DNA from: JAFEDN01 sp963712715
GTDB taxonomy: Bacteria; Pseudomonadota; Gammaproteobacteria; Coxiellales; Coxiellaceae
Direction: 5' to 3'
Assembly: GCA_963712715.1 (NCBI GenBank)
Contig: CAVQJI010000058.1
Span: 62,001-126,000, forward strand
Length of the DNA: 64,000 nucleotides
How positions within the stretch are numbered: the stretch's first letter is position 1; every line of letters begins with the position of its first letter. The notes under the pieces are model-generated. The model was not told the DNA's origin, ran no database searches, and saw only the letters and a list, made by a program, of their open reading frames with translations. Below are positions 10,332-18,974 of this stretch, one piece after another. The translations under genes were made by a program, and so were the position numbers.

Positions 10332-10405
10332 GTGTCATTCCAGCGAAAGCTGGAATCCATGAACTGTACGGGGAGACCAGATTCCAGCTTTCGCTGGAAT
10401 GACAC
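10332..10405. repeat. Inverted repeat with 26-bp perfect arms
   Basis: Arms at 10332-10357 and 10380-10405 are exact reverse complements (core TTCCAGCGAAAGCTGGAA) with a 22-nt loop. This is a different family from the GTCATTGCGAGCG palindromes. It sits between the RND pump and the next gene and could act as a transcript 3' hairpin. Confidence 0.85.
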
Positions 10406-10473
10406 GTGGAGAGTTTTGTAATCTCCCGGAACGGTTGAAGGAATAAAAACAAAAAAACAATAGAGGAAGAAGC

Positions 10474-13229
10474 ATGAGTAAAAATTCTTTTCAACAATCC
10501 TGGTTTGATAGTGCAGAATTTCAGAAATTTTTACCAAATATAATTGCACTGATAGGTGGTAGCGAAAAAATTGTTCCTCCTGATCTTAATTCGGATTTAA
10601 AATCGGCGCCCGAAGCAATTCATTATCTGTTCCAAAAATTCCCAAAAACTGTGGTGAGAGGTCTTTCGGATTCAGAATCCGAATTAACGTATTTACTTTC
10701 TTTGCTGCGTGTATTTAAGCTGGCTAATGAAAAAAATTTGACGGGAATTTTTTGTAATGAATATTGCCAGGATATTGTCCAGATTCTGTATGTTTATCCT
10801 CGCTTTGAAAAAGAGAAATTCATTTTAGAGGACTTTAATAAAATTTTGCAGCATTCCGAATTCATTCAGGATGTTTTCTTTGAAATTTCCTATCCACACT
10901 CCCGGTATTTTTTCCATAATAAAAAAGAGTTTGATGACATTTTCGCCAAAATTATCTCCCCGGATATGAAGTTGATATTGTCCAGGAAATCTATTCCTAC
11001 CCTCGGCGGGGATATTACGATTGATTCGCCCATAGAAGCGCATGTGGCGCTGGCGCATAAAAATATTTATTCCCGTCCTTTTTTTCATATTAATTATGAT
11101 AGTGATAGCGATGATGAGTATGATAAGAATAAATTCCGAACCCTGCATGATATTGTCCACGTCACGGCAGCCGCATTTTTAGTGGTTATTTTGGTCAATC
11201 TGTATGCCCGGCATGGAGATCAGGAGGCTCGCGCACTCACCCATTGATTATTAAATTGTTACAGATAGCAGCCCTTTACCATGATTCAGGCCGGGAAGCG
11301 GAGGGCAAGGATTATTGGGACCGGGATAGTGGATTAATTTTATATTATTATTTAACGGAAATCCTGAAAGTTGATATTGAATTGGCGAAGCAACTGGCGG
11401 AAGCGGTTGCTAACAAAGACGCGTGGAGAAAAGATTCAATATATTATCAATTGGTCGACTATGCTCCCGGGCAAGTGCGCTGGACGCGGCTGAAAAAAAA
11501 TCCAGAACCAAATATTTTCCGGAAAGTCCTTCGCGATGTGGATTGTCTTGAAATTATGCGGATAAAGGAATTTATTGCATTGTATCTCTCTTTTTTTGAC
11601 ATCGCTCTGGAATTCCCGTCTGCGCTGGAAGAATTAGCGCAACTGATTACCGAAGTACAGGGTGGTATAGTAGACCGGGGTGACGATTATCTTTGCCGGA
11701 ATATTCATTTTAGAAATCAGAATTTTGGTCATGAGAACGCTTATCAAGCTATCCGCAAACTCTTTATTAAAAATGAGACTGACATTAAAAAATCGAATGC
11801 GGATCCGTTGGTATTTGACCGTCGCGACTTTTACCGGATAATCCCACTGTTATATAATCCAGCTGGTTTTAATGAAGCCATTTCACTGAGTAATTTACCC
11901 ACCGAAGCCATTTTTAAAAATTTGTTACAGAATCCCTGGGAGAAAAATCTGCGTGAAGGTAAGTTATTTGCCCGAGGGATAGAGCTTCCCACCATGGAAA
12001 TTCCGCCTGGCATCAGCAAAAGAACCCAAAAGCCCAAAGAGCCGCGGACAAAACTGGATTTTGAACTGGAAAAAATAAAAAGGCGCCCTGGAAAAATAAC
12101 CCGTGGCGGCAGTCTCACCAAATATGGTTTGGATTTCCGTTCGACAACTATGATGGGATTTAAAGCGGGAGTTTTCACTCATACTGGATTTGTAATCGTC
12201 AATCCAGACCGTAGTACTATTCACCTGGTTTCCCCCGTCAATATTAATTCGGGAAAAGGAAAGAAAATTGAATTTCAAAAAAAATTGAAGGAAGAAAAAT
12301 TTCCCGGGAGTCAACTGACAGTTTGTGAACTTTTTCTGATGCCAACATTTGATGCGCAACAATGTCGGGAAATAAAGGGTAATGCTATTATCCTGGTTGA
12401 CGTTGAAGATACCGCCTATTTCATTATTGATGGTAAAGTGGCTACTCATGAAAACAAACCTCAATATGAAAAAAATATTCATCGGCAAAACATACCCCGG
12501 TGTGGAACGCGACTCTTAACAAAAATTGATTCTCCACAAGATGCGGTCGATAAGATCATCCATGAAGCGACATTTAAAGGGCGTCATCAGGAACTGTGTA
12601 ATCCGCTGCCTCAACTTCTTTATTATATTAAAACCGGTTATCACCCGAACACGAGTAGCAAAACTACGCTTCACAACGAAGTGATTATGAAACTCACCCG
12701 TTTTGACGCCGTCTATTACTCACTGGATCATTTAGCGAAAGGCTCTGAATGGCGTGGATATACTCGTATGCTTGAGGCTATCGCTTTATCATTGGCTTAC
12801 TTAAGAACTCATAACGGCAGATTATTACCGATCCTGCAATACTCCTCAGCGCCGACCGCGATCATTTTCAGAGAATTCACCAACGAAGATATATTAAAAA
12901 TCTGGTTGGCATTGTGTACGGATTATAGAAAACGGATGGGTATAAGACCCGTTAACCACCTGTCCTTACAGGAATTTAAAACTCGAAGCGTGTATGGAGA
13001 CAGGGTTGCAAATAAGATTTTAGAAAAGGAATTTTGTCAAATAAGAGATCTGGGATATGATTACGATAAAAAATTATTGGAAGAGATCGATAAGGGGATT
13101 TTGAAAATACAACATCAGCCAAGGAGTTTATCGTCTTCAAGTATAGTTCTTATGCCGCCACCCGTCTTAAATCCATCATCGGTTCAATTTTCCGGAACAG
13201 GTGACGAAATTTCGGTACAATTGGGGTGA
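10474..13229 (+). pseudogene. SidE-type phosphodiesterase (PDE) domain-like protein, frame-changed
   Basis: Two abutting frames make one ~917-residue protein. The first (10474-11247, GAGGAAG before ATG) ends with LHDIVHVTAAAFLV and NLYARHGDQEARALTH. The second carries straight on with KLLQIAALYHDSGRE and KDYWDRDSG. Together these match the His-rich helices of the SidE-family PDE domain, the Legionella effector module that processes ADP-ribosylated ubiquitin. Later segments (NFGHENAYQAIRKLF; TLHNEVIMKLTRFDAVYY) also fit that domain. The frames overlap only by TTGA at 11244-11247 and the second lacks an ATG, so loss of one base near 11235-11245 is likely. No ADP-ribosyltransferase or ubiquitin-protease module is visible. 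The family call rests on motif memory and is moderate; the pairing of the two frames is firm. Confidence 0.6.
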
Positions 13230-13242
13230 TCATAGGTTGATT

Positions 13243-13327
13243 GTCATTGCGAGCGTCAGCGAAGCAATCTAGTTCGTACTTCGGCCAACGCTCTGTACTG
13301 GATTGCTTCGCTGGCGCTCGCAATGAC
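13243..13327. repeat. GTCATTGCGAGCG palindrome
   Basis: An 85-bp copy of the dispersed palindrome: GTCATTGCGAGCG...GAAGCAATC, a ~25-nt variable centre, then the reverse complement ending CGCAATGAC. It separates the SidE-like gene from the Mut7-C gene. Confidence 0.85.
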
Positions 13328-13378
13328 GGGTTGAATCTAAAATTCAGGTAGAATGACTGAATAATTTAGGGGGCGGGT

Positions 13379-14113
13379 ATGAGGATTGCGGATAAAAAAG
13401 CCCATTTTCATTTTTATGGATCACTCAATGATTTTTTCAAGGGTGCTCCAAAAGCAGATGAGCGAATATATCACTTTCACGGTCAACCCGCGGTAAAGGA
13501 CGCTATCGAAGCTATCGGCGTGCCGCATACTGAAGTTAATTTGATTGAAGTGAATGACCGTGTTGTTAATTTTTCTTATCAACTGCAGGATGACGATTAT
13601 ATTTTAGTCTACCCGGTAACAGATATTCCCGAAAAAATTTCTCATCCGCAATTTATCCTGGACGTTCATTTAGGCACTTTGGCGCGGTATTTACGCCTGT
13701 TAGGTATCGACAGCGGTTATAATAATCAATATAACGACGTTGAAATCATCCGGCTTTCCCGCCAGCAACAGCGTATAATTTTGACCCGCGATGTCGGTCT
13801 ATTAAAACACAAGTCAGTGTTACAGGGCTACTGGCTAAGACACACCGACCCCAAAGCCCAGGTCCATGAGCTCCGATGCAGATTTGCCCTAAGCTCTCAT
13901 TTAAAACCTTTTGGCCGCTGCATGGTCTGCAATGGATTGCTCCATCCTGTCGATAAAGTGTCTGTCATTGAGCAATTGCCGCCCAAAACCAGACTCTTTT
14001 ACGAAATATTTCATCAATGCGCACACTGCCAAAAAATTTACTGGCAGGGCGCGCACTTTCAAAAAATGCTTGCCCTGGTCTCTGAATTAAGGGGGTCAAG
14101 TCTCGAATCGTGA
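13379..14113 (+). CDS. Mut7-C ubiquitin-like/RNase (PIN-like) domain protein
   Basis: A 244-residue soluble protein. Residues ~1-85 look like the ubiquitin-like fold often fused to Mut7-C (FHFYGSLNDFF..., LIEVNDRVVNFSYQLQDDD). Residues ~90-160 hold the Mut7-C RNase core: FILDVHLGTLARYLRLLGID, with an acidic residue after the first strand, and IILTRDVGLL. A C-terminal zinc ribbon has paired cysteines (CMVCNG ... CAHCQ). Family members are predicted metal-dependent RNases of unknown target. The last codons and stop lie inside a perfect hairpin repeat (14092-14153), so the native C-terminus may have been replaced. GGGGGCGGGT precedes the ATG. Confidence 0.8.
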   Translation: MRIADKKAHFHFYGSLNDFFKGAPKADERIYHFHGQPAVKDAIEAIGVPHTEVNLIEVNDRVVNFSYQLQDDDYILVYPVTDIPEKISHPQFILDVHLGTLARYLRLLGIDSGYNNQYNDVEIIRLSRQQQRIILTRDVGLLKHKSVLQGYWLRHTDPKAQVHELRCRFALSSHLKPFGRCMVCNGLLHPVDKVSVIEQLPPKTRLFYEIFHQCAHCQKIYWQGAHFQKMLALVSELRGSSLES

Positions 14114-14153
14114 AAAATTTAGCCTTATTTTTCACGATTCGAGACTTGACCCC
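14092..14153. repeat. Perfect 27-bp hairpin overlapping the end of the Mut7-C gene
   Basis: Arms 14092-14118 and 14127-14153 are exact reverse complements (core CAAGTCTCGAATCGTGA) around an 8-nt loop. It encodes the last seven residues and the stop of the upstream gene. It has no terminal T-run, so it is not a textbook terminator, though it could stabilise the mRNA end. Confidence 0.9.
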
Positions 14154-14224
14154 AATATCTTTTTCCCACGATTTTGCTAATATATTTTTCTTTCTATGTT
14201 TTAGTTAACAAGGAGACTTCGGAT

Positions 14225-14943
14225 ATGAATCGTCAGTTTATTAAGATATTGCCTGGCGTGCTGGGACTATGGATGGGATTTGCCGATGCGGCCACCAGCA
14301 GCCAATTACCGACAGAGACGACCGGGTTAGTTACGCCTTGGGCGTCGAAACCGGGAAATCTTTTAAAAATCATGGCATTGATTTAAATGCCACAGCATTT
14401 TCCCAGGGTTTGCAGGATGCCGTAAACGGCAACCAAACCCTGATGACGAATGATGAAATCACTCAAACCCTTAAAAATTTCCAGCGCACGACCTCCGCGA
14501 AGATTCAGGCACAGATGAAACAAAGCGGGCAAAAGAACCAGCAAATCGCCGGTGCGTTTCTGGACGCCAATAAAGAGCGTCCTGGCGTTGTGACAACCGC
14601 CAGCGGTCTGCAATACAAAATCATCACGGCAGGCACTGGCCCAAAACCAGGTCCAAACGATGTCGTGAGCGTTGATTACGAAGGCCGTCTTCTGGATGGC
14701 AAGGTATTTGACAGTTCTTATGAACGCGGCCAGCCCGCCACCTTTCCGGTGAAAGGCGTAATTCAGGGCTGGCAGGAAGCACTGCAACTGATGCCGGTCG
14801 GTTCCACCTGGGAACTCTATATTCCCGCCAAACTGGCTTATGGGGAACAGGGCGCGGGTGGAGTTATCGGGCCGAATGAAACTTTGGTTTTCAAAGTGCA
14901 TTTGTTAAAAATTCAAAAATCCGGTGAGGGACCAAATCAATAA
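14225..14943 (+). pseudogene. FKBP-type peptidyl-prolyl isomerase (FkpA/Mip-like), frame-changed
   Basis: Periplasmic or surface prolyl isomerase with an N-terminal dimerisation region and a C-terminal FKBP domain. The start at 14225 has AAGGAG at good spacing and gives a signal peptide (MNRQFIKILPGVLGLWMG...ADA). That frame runs to LPTE near 14317; the family continuation DRVSYALGVETGKSFKNHGI is in another frame and runs to 14943. Loss of one base near 14318-14320 explains it. FKBP active-site segments are present (VSVDYEGRLLDGKVFDSSY, VIQGWQEALQLMPVGSTW, LAYGEQGAGGVIGPNETL). Rejoined length, about 239 residues, is normal. Mip-type proteins aid intracellular growth in Legionella and Coxiella. 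The stop overlaps the purL start (TAATG). Confidence 0.85.
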
Positions 14944-17900
14944 TGAAGGTATTTAGTGGCGCCAGAGCGTATACGCCTTTTCGGTTGCAGCAAAAGTTAC
15001 TGCAATTGCAGGCTATTGATAATTCGATTGAATCTCTGGCCGCCGAATATTGCTATTTTATTAAACTGAATGATCAGTGGCAGGAATCGCAAACCCTCGC
15101 GTTGACGGACTTGCTGACAGCAAGTCCGTCCTTGCCGGCAGAGAAAGAAGAGTCCGTTTTTTGGGTGGCGCCGCGAATTGGCACGATCTCCCCCTGGTCT
15201 TCCAAGGCCACTGAAATTATTCAAAATTGCGGATTGCCCGGTGTGCAACGGGCGGAACGCGGGATTGCTTACCATCTCAAAAGCGCTGAAGTAATGACCG
15301 ATGTGATCAAGTTGTTACACGATCCATTAACCGAGACAGTGCTGACCGATGCAAACCAGTTCAGCTTACTGTTTGCTGAACATAAACCTCAACCACTCTC
15401 AACCATAGATTTGCTCAATCAGGGGCGGCAAGCCCTGGAAATAGCGAACCAACAGCTGGGGCTGTCCCTAAACGCCAGTGAAATAGACTATCTGTTGAAA
15501 AATTTTCAGCGTCTCAAACGCAACCCCACGGATGTCGAATTAATGATGTTTGCCCAGGTGAATTCGGAACATTGCCGGCATAAAATTTTTAATGCGAAAT
15601 GGACAATTGACAACCATCCACAGGAATACTCTTTATTTGACATGATTCGCCAGACTTACCGCGAGCATCCCGGGCAGGTTTTGGTCGCCTACGCGGACAA
15701 TGCCGCTGTTCTGAAAGGCACCACCGTGCGACGCTGGATCATTGATCCGCAAACCAATCAATACAGTGAAACGACCGAACCGGCGCACATTGTTTTAAAA
15801 GTAGAAACGCATAACCATCCCACCGCCATTTCGCCGTTTCCAGGCGCCGCTACCGGTAGCGGCGGGGAAATTCGCGATGAAGCCGCCACGGGCCGGGGCG
15901 CTTGTCCCAAGGCTGGGTGGTCTGGCTTTAGCGTCTCGCATTTACAAATCCCCGGATTTATCCAGCCCTGGGAGATCGACCCTGGTAAACCGGCTCCCAT
16001 GGCCACTCCGTTGGAAATTATGTTGCAGGGGCCTATCGGCGCCGCTGCTTTTAACAATGAATTTGGCCGCCCCGGCCTTGCGGGCTATTTCCGTACTTTT
16101 CTGCTGACTTTGCATACTGAATACGGACCTTCTTATCGGGGCTACCATAAGCCTATTATGATTGCGGGCGGGGTGGGCGTCATTCGCGAATCTCAGCTTC
16201 TGAAAAAAGAATTACCGGCAGGCGCGCAATTAATTGTCCTCGGCGGCCCGGCCATGGCTATCGGTTTGGGCGGAGGTTCCGCCTCGTCCAGGGCTTCGGG
16301 CGAAAACGCGCAGCAACTGGATTTTGCCTCCGTGCAGCGGGCCAATCCGGAAATGCAGCGCCGCTGCCAGGAAGTGATCAACACCTGCTGGTCCATGGGG
16401 AAAAATAATCCCATTTTGAGCATTCATGATGTGGGCGCCGGTGGTTTGTCGAATGCGTTACCTGAAATTGTGGCGTCCAGCGGAAAAGGCGCTCTGTTGA
16501 ATTTACGGGCCATCCCGAACGCGGCTCCCGGCATGACCCCGCTGGAAATCTGGTGTAACGAAGCCCAGGAACGATTTGTACTGGCCATTCCTAAAACAGA
16601 ACTGGATTTATTCGCGCAGATTGCCCGCCGTGAACGTTGCCCGTATGCCGTCGTGGGCGAAGTGACCGAAAACCCGGAACTGATTCTGGAAGACTCTTAC
16701 TTTAAGAATCAGCCGGTTGCCTTGCCCATGTCGGTATTATTCGAGGAAATGCCAAGGCAGGCCTGCGCCGCCAACCACGTTGTTTTTACCATGCCAAAAT
16801 TTGCTACTGCCGGGCTCGATCTTGAAGAGGTGGTGCAGCGGGTATTGCAATTCCCGTGCGTGGGTAGCAAAAGTTTTCTAATCACTATCGGCGATCGCAG
16901 CGTCACCGGCCTTGTGGCGCGTGACCAGATGGTAGGGCCGTGGCAGGTTCCGGTGGCCGACGTCGCGGTCACCAGCGCCGATTATCATGGCGTGACCGGA
17001 GAAGCGCTGGCGATAGGCGAACGCCCGCCGATCGCGATTGTCCATCAGGCGGCTTCAGCACGGATGGCGGTAGGCGAGGCGATCACCAATATTGCCGCCG
17101 CGCGTATCGAAGATATCACCCGCATTTCCCTGTCTGCCAACTGGATGGCGGCGCCTGATTATCTGGGCGAAGGCGCCGGACTATTTGATGCAGTGCAAAT
17201 GGTAGCGTTAGAACTGTGCTCCGCTTTAGGAATTTGCATTCCCGTGGGCAAAGATTCCTTATCCATGCGCACGCTGTGGCATGAGGCCGGTAAACCGAAA
17301 AGCGTAACGGCGCCTTTATCCCTAGTGATTACCGCGGCGGCGCCGGTGCTGGATGTTCGCGCTACCTTGACGCCGCAACTGCGTACGGACAAAGGACCGA
17401 CCCGGCTCATTTTACTGGACCTGGGAGAAGGCTGTCATTGCATGGCAGGTTCCGTTCTGGAACAGGTGAATAAAGTGGTGACCCAGCGTCCTCCCGATAT
17501 CGATGACCCCGAGCTTCTGAAACATTTTTTTCAGGCAGTGCAGGCCCTGAATCAAAAAGAATTCTTGCTGGCTTATCACGACCGTTCGGATGGCGGTTTA
17601 TTAGCAACGCTGTGTGAAATGATGTTTGCCAGCCACGTGGGAGTGACTGTGCGGCTGGATGACCTGGTCAATAATGATTTAGGCAACGACACTATCGCAG
17701 CCTTATTTACCGAAGAATTGGGAGCGGTCATTCAGGTTAAGGAACAGGATTTGCCATCCGTGCTGGAGATTTTACAACAATTCCAGCTTGAGGAATGTAC
17801 CCATATACTGGGCGACATTAACCAGACGGATCAGTTGCGAATCGAATACGGCGGGCGTCTGATTTATCAACAATCGCGAACGCAATTGCATCGATGGTGG

Positions 17901-18847
17901 GCGGAAACCAGTTATCGGATGCAGGCTTTGCGCGATAATCCTGACTGTGCAGCGGAAGAATACGAATCTTTGTCGCAAGAGGACCCTGGATTGTCGGTAA
18001 AATTAACCTTCGATCTCCAACAGAGTTCCCACTGGAGCGGAACTTTTTGCAGGTGAAATCACCGCCGCGTGTGGCAATATTGCGGGAGCAGGGCGTCAAC
18101 GGCCACATGGAAATGGCGGCGGCTTTTGCCCGCGCCGGTTTTACCTGCATCGATGTTCACATGACCGATATTTTTACTGGACGGATAAAGTTAAAGGATT
18201 TTACAGGTATCGCCGCCGGTGGTGGTTTTTCTTACGGCGATGTTCTTGGCGCTGGCCGTGGTTGGGCGCAGTCGATTTTAAATCATCCGCAGGCGCGCGC
18301 AGCCTTTTGCGAATTTTTCCAAAGGCCTGACACGTTCACATTTGGCGCCTGCAACGGCTGTCAGATGTTGGCCGATTTGAAAGTACTTATTCCAGGCGCG
18401 CAGAATTGGCCGGTATTCACCACCAACCGTAGTGAACAGTTTGAGGGACGGGTGACGCTGGTTGAAATTCCTGCTTCCCCCGCCATTTTCCTTCGAGACA
18501 TGGCTGGCAGCGTATTACCGGTGGTGGTGGCGCACGGCGAAGGACGCGCCGTGTTTACGGTAGACGGTGATCAGGAAAAGATTGAGCGGAACCAACTGAT
18601 CACCCTGCGTTATGTCGACCATCATCACCGGGCCACTGAGCGCTATCCGCAAAATCCCAATGGCAGCCCTGCAGGTATTACGGGTTTAACCACCCCGGAC
18701 GGACGTGTCATGATCGTCATGCCGCATCCTGAGAGGGTATTCCGTACTCAACAAAATTCCTGGCGCCCCGATGATTGGGGCGCCGATGGCCCCTGGCTGC
18801 GACTCTTTCAAAATGCCCGAATATGGGTTGGCAGCAATTATCGCTGA
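14943..18847 (+). pseudogene. purL: Phosphoribosylformylglycinamidine synthase, split between synthase and glutaminase domains
   Basis: Purine biosynthesis enzyme converting FGAR, glutamine and ATP to FGAM. The first frame (14943-18056) holds the N-terminal, linker and both synthase domains: GTISPWSSKATEI, QVNSEHCRHKIFN, KVETHNHPTAISPFPGAATG and GVGKDS-like KDSLSMRT. The second frame (TTG 18047 to 18847) begins VAILREQGVNGHMEMAAAF and carries the class I glutaminase with catalytic GACNGCQM and C-terminal PHPERVFR. Together they give ~1300 residues, the normal gammaproteobacterial large-PurL length. The break lies in the linker at AACTTTTTGC, where a one-base change in the T-run or a -1 slip joins the frames. 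It could be an error, decay, ribosomal slippage, or a workable two-subunit enzyme like PurL/PurQ. Confidence 0.9.
15104..15130. repeat. Perfect 12-bp hairpin inside purL
   Basis: GACGGACTTGCT, a 3-nt loop, then AGCAAGTCCGTC. It lies in codons 55-62, a part of PurL that varies between species, and adds the residues TDLLTASPS without breaking the frame. Confidence 0.6.
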
Positions 18848-18858
18848 ATATATGCCTG

Positions 18859-18943
18859 GTCATTGCGAGCGCGAGCGAAGCAATCCAGTTCGTACTTTAG
18901 CCAATGCTCCGTACTGGATTGCTTCGCTCGCGCTCGCAATGAC
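18859..18943. repeat. GTCATTGCGAGCG palindrome
   Basis: An 85-bp copy between purL and the convergent kinase-like gene, with near-perfect arms. It is followed by GGCGTCCTTAA, the same short flank seen beside the copies at 4162 and 60748. Confidence 0.85.
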
Positions 18944-18974
18944 GGCGTCCTTAAATTCAGCAAGAATTACTGGT

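Noticed and set aside
13215..13340. Target duplication (GGTTGA) around the palindrome at 13243
   Set aside because: The two copies are not directly at the element ends and are only six bases long, so chance is likely.
14101..14165. Rho-independent terminator after the Mut7-C gene
   Set aside because: The stem is perfect but 27 bp long, starts inside the gene and lacks a T-run, so it fits a repeat element better.
18040..18056. Programmed -1 frameshift in purL as the main explanation
   Set aside because: The site does not fit the X XXY YYZ slippery pattern, and four other genes here have similar single-base breaks; kept only as an alternative.
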